DNA from: Arthrobacter citreus
GTDB lineage: Bacteria; Actinomycetota; Actinomycetes; Actinomycetales; Micrococcaceae
DNA length: 64,000 nucleotides
Assembly: GCF_009192745.1 (NCBI RefSeq)
Contig: NZ_VTFV01000004.1
Span: 372,001 to 436,000, forward strand
Direction: 5' to 3'
The position numbers were made by a program, and so were the translations under genes. Below are positions 55,246 to 64,000 of this stretch, piece by piece. Position 1 is the stretch's first letter; every line of letters starts with the position of its first letter. The notes beneath the pieces are model-generated. The model saw nothing but the letters and a program-made list of their open reading frames with translations. It made no database searches and was not told the origin of the DNA.

Positions 55246-55965
55246 TCAGGGCGCGGTGGCGGAGCGGACCACCGAATCCCAGAGGGCATCGACCCATTCC
55301 AGGTCCTGGGGAGCCTGCGCTGCTGCCTCTTCCACGTCCTCCACACCATTCTCGCCCTTGACGAGGTAGCGGGTCTCCCCCGGCATCACCAAAAAGATGC
55401 GTTCCCGGGCCTGTGCCTTGATGAAGGCCGGATCTTCCCAGCGGGACAGCGTTTCCTGAAGTTCCCGTCCGGTCTCCTGCTCACGGGCAATCTCGGCCTC
55501 AAGTGCCGCGATCTCTGCGCGCTGCTGCAGGAAGGTACGGACCGATGGTGCCAGCAGCACGGTGATGACCACCATCACGATGCCCAGGGCGAGCAGCCGC
55601 CCGGAGAACGACTTCGCGGGGACGGGCTTGAGGCTGGCTTCGGTCCGGGTTGGAGCGGCGGTGGTGTCGGCGGCGGGGACATCCCGGCGGATTTCCGCAG
55701 CCAGTTCCTGGCGGGCAGCGGCGCGGGCCTCTGACGGATCAGCGGGCCTGGCCTTGGCCGCCCTGGCCGGTTTGGCGGGCCGGGCGGACTGCGGCTGCGG
55801 TGGTTTCCGTCCCGGGGTCCCTGCTGCGGCTGATGTCCTGGTTTCCCTGGCACCGGCGGTCCCTGAGGAACCGGTGGCGCGTATTTCCCCTGAAGAGCCG
55901 GAGCGCCGCGGAGCTGCGCCGGGCTGGCCGGCGGGCCTGGGAACCTTCGGGCGTCGGGTGGACAT
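55246..55965 (-). CDS. Septum formation initiator family protein (DivIC/FtsB-like)
   Basis: 239 residues. A ~125-residue basic, Pro/Ala/Arg-rich cytoplasmic start, one membrane segment near 132-150 (LLALGIVMVVITVLLAP), and an extracytoplasmic coiled coil (QQRAEIAALEAEIAREQETG) ending WEDPAFIKAQARERIFLVMP. It would stabilise the FtsL/FtsQ divisome subcomplex. ATG at 55965 is chosen with AGGAG upstream. It lies between eno and DUF501-Ppx, the conserved order. Confidence 0.9.
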   Translation of the reverse strand: MSTRRPKVPRPAGQPGAAPRRSGSSGEIRATGSSGTAGARETRTSAAAGTPGRKPPQPQSARPAKPARAAKARPADPSEARAAARQELAAEIRRDVPAADTTAAPTRTEASLKPVPAKSFSGRLLALGIVMVVITVLLAPSVRTFLQQRAEIAALEAEIAREQETGRELQETLSRWEDPAFIKAQARERIFLVMPGETRYLVKGENGVEDVEEAAAQAPQDLEWVDALWDSVVRSATAP

Positions 55966-56056
55966 GCTGCTCCTGTCTTGTGCGGGCTCTTCCGGATTCC
56001 TGCCTGCCGGCGGCGCCTGCAGTGCAGGGAAGGACCATGCAGGACCGAACACAGCA

Positions 56057-56092
56057 CCGGTGGGCACCCCCACTATCGAGGGTACCCACCGG
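56057..56092 (-). terminator. Terminator after eno
   Basis: CCGGTGGG/CCCACCGG plus an inner ACCC/GGGT helix, separated by one mismatch, form a 12-bp stem 12 bases beyond the eno stop. It may only attenuate, since divIC follows on the same strand. Confidence 0.65.
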
Positions 56093-56103
56093 AGGCGGTG
56101 TTA

Positions 56104-57420
<1,317 letters not shown>

Positions 57421-57441
57421 CTACAGCCAGGCCTATGACGG

Positions 57442-57460
57442 GGACCACGCTGTCTGGTCC
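57442..57460. promoter_or_regulatory. Dyad upstream of eno
   Basis: GGACCA-CGCTGTC-TGGTCC is a perfect 6-bp inverted repeat 58 bases before the eno start, within the 117-base eno/mazG gap. It is a possible operator. Confidence 0.35.
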
Positions 57461-57501
57461 AAGCCTAGTGGAATCCGGCGTGGGAGTAAGGCCTCGATGC
57501 G

Positions 57502-58209
57502 TCAATCGGCAGCGCCGGGGCCCTGTGCCGTAAACCGGCGGACAGCGCGGCGGAGGGCAGCCTCCGGGTCGATGCCCCGTTCCGCGGCCCGGCGGACGGT
57601 TTCGAAAAGCAGGTCGCCCAGCTCATCCTCGCCCTCGAAGTCCGGCACACCGGACACGGTTTCCGGCACCGTGAGCCCGGCACGCCGTGCACGCTGCTGT
57701 GTCTTGGCGGCCAGCGCCAACGCCGGAAGGGCGGCGGGAATACCTTCAAACGGGGTGCTGCGGTGCTTTTCCAGTTTCTTCACCGCGTCCCATGCCTGCT
57801 CGATTTCCTCGGTGTCCCCGGTGGTGGAGTCCTGCAGGGAACCGTCGGGGCGGAACACATGCGGATTGCGGCGAATCATTTTGTCCGTCAGGCCGGTGAC
57901 GACGTCGGAAATCGAGAAGTTGCCGGATTCCTCCTGGAGGCGGGCGTGCAGCAGCACCTGGAAGAGCAGGTCGCCAAGCTCTCCGCCAAGTTCCTGTGCG
58001 TCCTCGGCCCGGGTATGCCCGGCCTCGACTGCTTCAATAACCTCATAGCTCTCCTCGAGCAGGTACTCGAGGAGGGATTCGTGGCTCAGGGCTCCGGTCC
58101 AGGGACAGCGTTCGCGCAGCTGCGCAACAACCTGGGCCAGGCGGGAAAACGCCGGACCCAGGTTGCCGCTGCCGTTCGGGGAATCAGTCACGTGCGTTGC
58201 TGAAGCCAT
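57502..58209 (-). CDS. mazG: MazG nucleoside triphosphate pyrophosphohydrolase
   Basis: 235 residues. Hydrolyses NTPs/dNTPs, including damaged ones, to monophosphates. The first MazG domain shows LEEESYEVIEAVE and GELGDLLFQVLLHA acidic metal-site motifs, and a shorter second repeat EDELGDLLFETVRRA lies near 195. The ATG at 58209 overlaps add by 26 bases. A GTG at 58191 would leave an 8-base overlap and is also plausible. Confidence 0.93.
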   Translation of the reverse strand: MASATHVTDSPNGSGNLGPAFSRLAQVVAQLRERCPWTGALSHESLLEYLLEESYEVIEAVEAGHTRAEDAQELGGELGDLLFQVLLHARLQEESGNFSISDVVTGLTDKMIRRNPHVFRPDGSLQDSTTGDTEEIEQAWDAVKKLEKHRSTPFEGIPAALPALALAAKTQQRARRAGLTVPETVSGVPDFEGEDELGDLLFETVRRAAERGIDPEAALRRAVRRFTAQGPGAAD

Positions 58210-59335
58210 CGGTGATGTACTCGGCGAGCACCGCGCGTTCTTCCAGCGGCAGGAACGCGGCGTTGGCTGCGTTCAGGGTCAGCTCCAGCAGATCGTCCAG
58301 GTCGTAGCCGAAGGTGGCTGCCAGCAGCTCGAACTCGTCGGTCAGGCTGACGCCGCTCATGAGCCGGTTGTCCGTGTTGACGGTGACCACAAAGCCGGTC
58401 TGGAACAGCAGGTCGATCGGATGGGACTCGATGTCCGGCCCGAAGGATTCAACGGCACCAGTCTGGAGGTTCGAGGAAGGGCAGATCTCCAGGGCGATCC
58501 CCCGGTCGCGGACCCAGGCCGCCACGTTCCCCAGGGTGACCATGCCAACGGAGGCGTCCTCACCGGCGTCGGGCGCTTCTTCGTCTTCGAAGTCCACTTC
58601 GATGTCCTCGGCAATCCGCACGCCGTGCCCCAGGCGCAGTGCGCGGCCATGAACCAGGGCGTCGGAGATGCTCTCCACGCCGGCGGCTTCGCCTGCGTGG
58701 ACGGTCACCGGGAACATCTGCTCGGCCAGGTAGGTGAAGGCGTCCTTGAAACGCGAGGGCGGGAAGCCGTCCTCGGCGCCGGCGATGTCGAAGCCGACGG
58801 CTCCGCGGTCGCGGTGGCGGACGGCAAGTTCGGCGATTTCCAGGCCGCGGTCGCCGTGGCGCATGGCGGTGATCAGCTGGCCAACCTGGATCAGGCTGCC
58901 TGCGGCCTCAGCCGCCTGCACGCCTGCTTCAAGGCCTTCCTGCACGGCCTCAACGGCTTCATCCAGGCTCAGGCCGCCGGCCAGGTGCTGCTCGGGTGCC
59001 CAGCGGACTTCGGCGTACACCACGCCGTCGTCAACGAGGTCCTCGACGAACTCACGGGCAACGCGGACCAGGCCTTCGCGGGTCTGCATGACGGCGATGG
59101 TGTGGTCAAACGTTTCCAGGTAACGCACCAGGGAACCGGAGTTGGCTGATTCGCGGAACCATTCCCCCAGGGCAACGGGGTCTGTGGACGGCAGCGCGTG
59201 TCCAACGGCTTCGGCAAGCTCCACGATGGTGGCCGGGCGCAGCCCGCCGTCGAGGTGGTCATGCAGCGATACCTTGGGCAGAACACGGATGTCGAAACTG
59301 GAAAGGGCAGCGGGATTCGTAATGGGCTCAGTCAC
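58184..59335 (-). CDS. add: Adenosine deaminase
   Basis: 383 residues. Deaminates adenosine to inosine with zinc. Zinc and catalytic motifs are LHDHLDGGLRP, TVHAGEAAGVESI, LRLGHGVRI and CPSSNLQTGAV, with the last Asp in TDNRLMSGV. It complements AhcY (adenosine product) and the nucleoside importer downstream in the window. GTG start at 59335. It overlaps mazG at its 3' end. Confidence 0.95.
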   Translation of the reverse strand: MTEPITNPAALSSFDIRVLPKVSLHDHLDGGLRPATIVELAEAVGHALPSTDPVALGEWFRESANSGSLVRYLETFDHTIAVMQTREGLVRVAREFVEDLVDDGVVYAEVRWAPEQHLAGGLSLDEAVEAVQEGLEAGVQAAEAAGSLIQVGQLITAMRHGDRGLEIAELAVRHRDRGAVGFDIAGAEDGFPPSRFKDAFTYLAEQMFPVTVHAGEAAGVESISDALVHGRALRLGHGVRIAEDIEVDFEDEEAPDAGEDASVGMVTLGNVAAWVRDRGIALEICPSSNLQTGAVESFGPDIESHPIDLLFQTGFVVTVNTDNRLMSGVSLTDEFELLAATFGYDLDDLLELTLNAANAAFLPLEERAVLAEYITDGFSNARD

Positions 59336-59368
59336 ACGCCAACTCTACGTGAGCGGCACCCGGAGCGC

Positions 59369-60034
59369 TTAAGGCTCGGAGTTGACTCCGGCTTCCAGCG
59401 GCTGGCGGGTCCGGATGGGCGTCGGTCCGCGGAGTTTGGCAATGATCCGGTCGATGATCAGGCCCAGTACCATGGCGACGGCGATGGCCACGACGACGGC
59501 GAGCAGGTGGTTCTCCTTGAACCAGGCACCGGCCAGGGCACCAATCGCTACCGAATACGCAGCCCAGAGGATTGCCGACATTCCCGTCAGCGCCACGAAC
59601 ATGCGCCGCGGGTAACGGGTGGCTCCGGCTGTCAGGTTGACCACCACCCGGCCCACCGGAATGAACCGTGCGATCAGGACCAGGGACACCGCCCGTTTCT
59701 CCAGTTCGCGGCCGGCCCAGACGAAGCCCCGCTGCATCCGGGGTCCCCGCATCCAGCGGAACCTGTCAGTGCGCAGGGTCCGGCCCAGGGCGTAGGCGAT
59801 GTTGTCCCCGATGAAGGCACCCGCCGCAGCTGAGACGGCGATGAGCCAGACGTTGGGGCCGCCGTCCAGGAACACCAGTGCCGAAAGGCCAACTACCAGC
59901 GATTCACTCGGGATCGGGGGAAAGAAGCCGTCCAGCAGGCAACAGGCGAAGAGGACCAGGTAAACCCAGGGGGCGCCTGAGTAGGTAAGGACGAAGTCGT
60001 TGATGGTGTCCATTACGGCGTTTAGCACGTCCAA
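59369..60034 (-). CDS. DedA family membrane protein
   Basis: 221 residues, about five hydrophobic segments. CCLLDGFFPPIPSESLVVGL (conserved Glu), FIGDNIAYALGR and RFIPVGRVVVNLTAG (Arg) are DedA/VTT hallmarks. DedA proteins affect membrane homeostasis and undecaprenyl-phosphate recycling. Start is TTG at 60034 with AAGGAG nine bases upstream; ATG at 60013 lacks a site. It stands between add and deoA. Confidence 0.9.
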   Translation of the reverse strand: MDVLNAVMDTINDFVLTYSGAPWVYLVLFACCLLDGFFPPIPSESLVVGLSALVFLDGGPNVWLIAVSAAAGAFIGDNIAYALGRTLRTDRFRWMRGPRMQRGFVWAGRELEKRAVSLVLIARFIPVGRVVVNLTAGATRYPRRMFVALTGMSAILWAAYSVAIGALAGAWFKENHLLAVVVAIAVAMVLGLIIDRIIAKLRGPTPIRTRQPLEAGVNSEP

Positions 60035-60120
60035 TGGGCGGCACTCCTTGGGTCGGTATCTGTATCTACAACGATGCCACTTCCGCAACAGTGCCCGTCA
60101 CCGGGCAAGTCCCCCAAAAC

Positions 60121-60151
60121 ACCCTGAGTCACCCTGCATGAACCCTGAGTC
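60121..60151. repeat. Short direct repeat upstream of DedA
   Basis: ACCCTGAGTC occurs at 60121-60130 and 60142-60151, a 21-base period, in the DedA promoter region. Confidence 0.5.
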
Positions 60152-60180
60152 CCGGGCCTTTCCCCGGCGTCCTCCCCCAT

Positions 60181-60236
60181 CGAGATAGCAGAAACTGCCC
60201 GTATGAAGGCTCATACGGGCAGTTTCTGCTATCTCG
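60181..60236. repeat. 26-bp perfect inverted repeat after deoA
   Basis: Two perfect 26-base arms starting CGAGATAGCAGAAACTGCCC flank a four-base AGGC loop. It begins 16 bases beyond the deoA stop. It has mixed base composition and no T run, unlike the other terminators here, so it may be a dispersed repeat element co-opted as a 3' structure. Confidence 0.85.
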
Positions 60237-60252
60237 GTGAAGATATGGGCAG

Positions 60253-61536
60253 CTAGCCGATCCGGTCGATGATCAGCGGCGGGATGCCGGCGGCCTGCGG
60301 GGAAACCACGGCAGCCCCTTCAAGGGCTTCCTTCGCCCGCTCGAACTTCTCCTGCGTGTCCGTCAGCAGCGTCATCAGCGGCTGGCCGGCCTTGACCGTG
60401 TCGCCCGGCTTGGCGTGCAGGCGGACGCCCGCTCCGGCCTGGACGGCGTCTTCCTTCCGCGCGCGTCCGGCACCGAGGCGCCAGGCAGCAACGCCCACCG
60501 AGAGGGCGTCAAGCTTGGTGAGAACACCGTCTGCGGAGGCCACAATGGTCTCCGATTCCTTCGCCACGGGCAGTTCAGCGTCCGGGTCACCTCCCTGGGC
60601 AGAGATCATCCGGCGCCACACGTCCATCGCACGGCCGTCCTTCAGCGCTGCCGCCGGATCGGCGTCGGGCTGGCCCGCCGCAGCGAGCATCTCCTTCGCC
60701 AGCGCCACGGTCAGTTCGACGACGTCGGACGGACCACCGCCGGCGAGCACCTCCACGGATTCCTGGACCTCGATCGCATTTCCGGCGGTCAGGCCCAGCG
60801 GAGTGGACATGTTAGTGAGGAACGCCACAGTGTTGACCCCGGCATCCTTACCAAGTGTGACCATGGTCTGCGCCAGTTCGCGGGCGTCGTCGACGTTCTT
60901 CATGAACGCGCCGGAACCTACCTTGACGTCAAGGACCAGCGAGCCGGTTCCCTCAGCGATCTTCTTGCTCATGATCGAGGAGGCGATCAGCGGGATGGCT
61001 TCCACCGTGGCGGTCACGTCGCGCAGTGCGTAGAGCTTCTTGTCTGCCGGCGCCAGGCCTGCCCCGGCCGCACAGATGACTGCTCCTACGTCTGCGAGCT
61101 GAGCCATCATCTCGTCGTTGCTGAGCGCAGCACGCCAGCCGGGAATGGCCTCGAGCTTGTCCAGCGTTCCGCCGGTGTGGCCCAGGCCGCGCCCGGAGAG
61201 CTGCGGCACGGCCACGCCGAAGACGGCAACCAGCGGAGCCAGCGGCAGGGTGATCTTGTCCCCCACGCCGCCGGTCGAGTGCTTGTCCGACGTCGGCTTG
61301 CCCAGGGAGGAGAAGTCCATCCGTTCGCCGGACGCGATCATCGCAGCGGTCCAGCGGGAGATTTCCTCGCGGTTCATGCCGTTGAGGAGGATCGCCATGT
61401 TCAGGGCGGCCATCTGCTCGTCGGCAATCACGCCCCGGGTGTACGCGTCGATCGTCCAGTCGATCTGTTCCGGGCTCAGCGTGCCCCGGTCCCGCTTCAC
61501 GCGGATGATGTCCACGGTGTCAAAACGTTCGCTCAT
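60253..61536 (-). CDS. deoA: Thymidine phosphorylase
   Basis: 427 residues. Phosphorolyses thymidine/deoxyuridine to base and deoxyribose-1-phosphate. The phosphate-binding DKHSTGGVGDKITLPL and the earlier NGMNREEISRWTAAMI are intact; the C-terminal alpha/beta domain ends VSPQAAGIPPLIIDR. ATG at 61536 shares a four-base overlap with the cdd stop. Confidence 0.96.
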   Translation of the reverse strand: MSERFDTVDIIRVKRDRGTLSPEQIDWTIDAYTRGVIADEQMAALNMAILLNGMNREEISRWTAAMIASGERMDFSSLGKPTSDKHSTGGVGDKITLPLAPLVAVFGVAVPQLSGRGLGHTGGTLDKLEAIPGWRAALSNDEMMAQLADVGAVICAAGAGLAPADKKLYALRDVTATVEAIPLIASSIMSKKIAEGTGSLVLDVKVGSGAFMKNVDDARELAQTMVTLGKDAGVNTVAFLTNMSTPLGLTAGNAIEVQESVEVLAGGGPSDVVELTVALAKEMLAAAGQPDADPAAALKDGRAMDVWRRMISAQGGDPDAELPVAKESETIVASADGVLTKLDALSVGVAAWRLGAGRARKEDAVQAGAGVRLHAKPGDTVKAGQPLMTLLTDTQEKFERAKEALEGAAVVSPQAAGIPPLIIDRIG

Positions 61537-61952
61537 TTGCCTGCCTGCCCTTCCAGGTGCTGGGGTCCGAAAGCATCGGGCAGCACTTCGTCCATGGTCC
61601 GGATTCCGCTGACGGTCAGCAGCTGCATGCCAGGTGCCCGGAATTCGTAGAGCAGCTGGCGGCAGCGTCCGCACGGCATGAGGATTTCCCCCTGGCCGTC
61701 CACGCAGGTGAAGGCCACCAGGCGTCCGCCGCCGGTCATGTTCAGCTGGCTGATCATGGAGCATTCGGCGCAGAGGGTCAGGCCGTAGCTTGCGTTCTCG
61801 ATGTTGCAGCCGGAAACAATCCGGCCGTCATCGGTCAGCGCGGCCGCTCCCACAGGGTAGCGGGAGTAGGGAACGTAGGCGTGGGACATGGCCGCACGGG
61901 CCGCGTCCTGCAGGACGTCCCAGATTTCAGGCGCAGGGGTAACTGCGTTCAT
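61533..61952 (-). CDS. cdd: Cytidine deaminase
   Basis: 139 residues, homotetrameric short form. Deaminates cytidine and deoxycytidine. Zinc motifs CAECSMISQL (Cys with Glu) and PCGRCRQLL (two Cys) are intact, as is GCNIENASYGLT. It couples to deoA by overlap and follows the permease gene by 33 bases. Confidence 0.97.
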   Translation of the reverse strand: MNAVTPAPEIWDVLQDAARAAMSHAYVPYSRYPVGAAALTDDGRIVSGCNIENASYGLTLCAECSMISQLNMTGGGRLVAFTCVDGQGEILMPCGRCRQLLYEFRAPGMQLLTVSGIRTMDEVLPDAFGPQHLEGQAGK

Positions 61953-61985
61953 CTATGTGTCCTCTTGTCCTTGTGGGGGTGGGGA

Positions 61986-63275
61986 TCAGCTCTTGATGTA
62001 GGGAATGCCGCTGGCTGCAGGACCGCGTGACTTACCTACAACGCCGGCGACGGCGAAGATGGTTACCACGTACGGCAGCATGGCCAGGAACTGGTTGGGC
62101 ACCGGGGTACCCAGCAGGCTCAGCACGGACTGCAGGTTGGATGCGAAGCCGAACAGCAGCGCCGCGAACAGCGCACCGATCGGGTTCCAGCGGCCCAGGA
62201 TCAGCGCCGCCAGGGCGATGTAGCCCTGCCCGGAGGTCATGTCCCGGTTGAAGGAAGAGACCGCAACGAGCGTGAAGAATGCGCCGCCGACGCCGGCTAC
62301 GGCACCGGCGAGCAGCACGTTCCAGAAGCGCATGCGGTTCACGTTGATGCCCACGGTGTCCGCGGCCTTGGGGTGTTCGCCCACTGCACGGGTCCGCAGG
62401 CCCCACTTGGTGTGGAAGAGGCCGAAGTAGATCGCCGCGACGGCAACGTACATCAGGTAGCCAATGACGGACTGGTCGAACAGGATCGGGCCCAGGATCG
62501 GAATATCCGAAAGCAGCGGGATCGCGATCTTGTCCAGGCGAGGGGGCGAGTTCCACTTTGCCGAATCCGCGCTGAGCACGGTGGAGAAGAGGAACCCGGT
62601 GAGGCCGGAGACAAGCACGTTCAGCACGACGCCGACGATCACCTGGTTCACGATGTACTTGATGCTGAACACCGCCAGCACCAGGGAAACCAGCACACCG
62701 GCAATGGCTGCCGCGAAGAGCCCCACGAACGCGTTGCCGGACAGGGAGCCTGCAACGGCGGCGGCGAAGGCGCCGAACAGCAACTGCCCTTCAATGGCAA
62801 TATTCACGACGCCAGACCGCTCACACAGCACGCCCGAGAGTGATCCGAAAATCAGCGGGAAGGCCAGGGTGAAGGAACCGGCCAGGAGTCCATACAGCGC
62901 CACACTTGGGTTGCGGGCGCTGCCCACTGCCCAGGTCAGGAATGCGGCAATGAAGAACACAGTGAACACCGCGATCAGCCAGCCGGGGACGTGCTGGTAG
63001 CGGTTGACCAGGATAAAGGCGTACGCGGCGGATGCGAGCAGGACCACCGAGGCGATCCAGCCCAGGACGGGTGCCGACACCACGATGTTGGGGAGCTGGA
63101 TGGCTGCGTTGGCGTCCGTCAAGCGGAATGTCACTTCGCTGGACGGCGAGCCCAGCCCGAACATGAAGAAACCAAGGATTGCCAGGACACCCAGGATCAC
63201 CGGAGTCTTCCAGCTGCGGATGGCCTTCACATCAGCCGGCTGGCCCTTGGAGGCGAGAGTTGTTGCGGTGCTCAT
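61986..63275 (-). CDS. Nucleoside ABC transporter permease (NupQ/BmpC-like)
   Basis: 429 residues, about ten membrane segments. GSLSGVLCERSGVVNIAIEG and the later GEHPKAADTVGINVNRMRFW place it in the BPD-transp_2 group that imports nucleosides or simple sugars. The extra N-terminal hydrophobic region is normal for this partner. Its start overlaps the stop of the second permease by four bases. Association with cdd, deoA and add argues for nucleosides. Confidence 0.9.
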   Translation of the reverse strand: MSTATTLASKGQPADVKAIRSWKTPVILGVLAILGFFMFGLGSPSSEVTFRLTDANAAIQLPNIVVSAPVLGWIASVVLLASAAYAFILVNRYQHVPGWLIAVFTVFFIAAFLTWAVGSARNPSVALYGLLAGSFTLAFPLIFGSLSGVLCERSGVVNIAIEGQLLFGAFAAAVAGSLSGNAFVGLFAAAIAGVLVSLVLAVFSIKYIVNQVIVGVVLNVLVSGLTGFLFSTVLSADSAKWNSPPRLDKIAIPLLSDIPILGPILFDQSVIGYLMYVAVAAIYFGLFHTKWGLRTRAVGEHPKAADTVGINVNRMRFWNVLLAGAVAGVGGAFFTLVAVSSFNRDMTSGQGYIALAALILGRWNPIGALFAALLFGFASNLQSVLSLLGTPVPNQFLAMLPYVVTIFAVAGVVGKSRGPAASGIPYIKS

Positions 63276-64000
63276 GCTGCTCCTTGCGCTGCATCGGCTT
63301 TTTTGGTGGTGCGCTTGCCGGAGGTCTTGAACGCTCCGGGCGGCGGAATCCGGAACAGGGACCGAACCAGCGGCGGCGCGGCGATGAACAGGACGATCAG
63401 CGACTGGACAACCAGCACAATGTCGATGTTGGTTCCGGTGCTGGTCTGCATGGTGACGCCGCCTGCGCGGAACGCACCGAAGAGCAGGCCTGCCGCGAAG
63501 GTTCCCCAGGGTGAGGAGCGGCCCAGCAGCGCCACGGTGATGGCATCAAAGCCGAAGCTGGCAGCGACACCGGAGGTGAGCACCTTTTCGGTACCCGATA
63601 CCTGCGCCACGCCGGCCAGGCCGGCCAGTGCACCAGCAATGAGCATCACGATGACGTAGCCCTTAGTGGTGTTGATGCCGGCATTGCGGGCAGCCGCGGG
63701 GTTGGCGCCGACTGCGCGGAGCTCAAAGCCCACAGTGGACCGGTTCAGCAGCCACCAGATGAACACCGTGGCGGCGATCGCCATGATGAAACCCCAGTGC
63801 AGGCGGAACCCGGAGCCGAACAGCGGCGGGAACATCGCGGTCGAATCCAGCTGCGGGCTGATGGGGTTGGTGGAGCCGGGGCGCTGGAATCCGGGGGTGG
63901 TGAGCAGGAAGAGCACCAGCTGGATCGCGATGTAGTTCAGCATGATCGTCACGATCACTTCATGTGCACCGGTCCGTGCCTTCAGCAGGCCGGCAATGCC
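63272..64000 (-). CDS. Nucleoside ABC transporter permease (NupP-like), N-terminus cut by window end
   Basis: At least 242 C-terminal residues; the frame is open to base 64000 and reads GIAGLLKARTGAHEVIVTIM before the first in-window Met. The BPD-transp_2 motif TVGFELRAVGANPAAARNAG and GFDAITVALLGRSSPWGTF are visible. It pairs with the following permease to form the importer channel. ATPase and lipoprotein genes are expected upstream beyond the window. Confidence 0.9.
   Translation of the reverse strand, partial: GIAGLLKARTGAHEVIVTIMLNYIAIQLVLFLLTTPGFQRPGSTNPISPQLDSTAMFPPLFGSGFRLHWGFIMAIAATVFIWWLLNRSTVGFELRAVGANPAAARNAGINTTKGYVIVMLIAGALAGLAGVAQVSGTEKVLTSGVAASFGFDAITVALLGRSSPWGTFAAGLLFGAFRAGGVTMQTSTGTNIDIVLVVQSLIVLFIAAPPLVRSLFRIPPPGAFKTSGKRTTKKADAAQGAA

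Overview
The window is 64 kb of high-GC actinobacterial chromosome. Gene content and order point to the Micrococcaceae, most likely an Arthrobacter-like organism. Supporting genes are WhiB, mycothiol conjugate amidase (mca), an LCP-family ligase, a FemX-type bridge transferase, DUF3499, DUF5719, TIGR03089, DUF4307 and DUF4245. Several blocks keep the order known from Mycobacterium tuberculosis H37Rv: whiB2/metallopeptidase/DUF3499 and purK/purE; glpX/DUF4245/fumC/phoH2; Z-FPP synthase/hemolysin III/DUF255/Rv1083-like/mca/DUF4307/greA; mazG/eno/divIC/DUF501/ppx; and add/deoA/cdd. No transposase, integrase, phage gene, rRNA or CRISPR array is visible, so this is core chromosome rather than an island. 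I annotate 59 protein-coding genes and one tRNA.

Layout. 1-6.9 kb: end of a long-chain acyl-CoA ligase, a TIGR01906 membrane protein, SpoIIM and RDD membrane proteins, then DUF3499, Trm112 and S-adenosylhomocysteine hydrolase on the minus strand. 7-20 kb: an envelope and division block with a degenerate metallopeptidase, the chain whiB > giant GT2 glycosyltransferase > DUF5719, TIGR03089, GtrA, purK-purE, an LCP ligase, manA and FemX. 20.7-30.8 kb: TspO, glpX, DUF4245, carbonic anhydrase, fumC, a TetR-MFS efflux pair, and phoH > prepilin peptidase > NUDIX. 31-43.9 kb: cis-prenyl transferase, hemolysin III, the mca > small membrane protein > thioredoxin-like DUF255 set, DUF4307, greA, rhomboid, aldose epimerase > AI-2E transporter > ilvA, an orphan GAF-ANTAR regulator and a Bax inhibitor-1 protein. 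44-50 kb: a branched-chain amino-acid ABC transporter (livHMGF) with its convergent binding protein. 50.3-64 kb: tRNA, NADH dehydrogenase II, a mycosin-like protease, a DUF501-Ppx fusion, divIC, eno, mazG, and a nucleoside salvage set (add, DedA, deoA, cdd and two nucleoside ABC permeases, the last cut by the window end).

How the genes work together. Central carbon genes (eno, glpX, fumC, manA) are interleaved with envelope genes (LCP, FemX, GT2, divIC, prenyl transferase). The liv cassette and its solute-binding gene each carry a TGTGA-N6-TCACA-like site, which suggests joint CRP/GlxR-type control. The 3'-terminal cluster couples nucleoside uptake with deamination and phosphorolysis. Many genes start 5-7 nt after a TAnnnT -10 hexamer, so leaderless mRNAs look common.

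No clearly new defence or mobile system is present. The most unusual items are the DUF501-Ppx fusion, the livH permease with a secreted carboxypeptidase-regulatory-like domain, a structured leader before greA, a 26-bp perfect palindrome after deoA, a palindromic operator inside the whiB promoter, and a tRNA with a UAA anticodon but no long variable arm. Function calls rest on motif recognition by eye; no database search was run.
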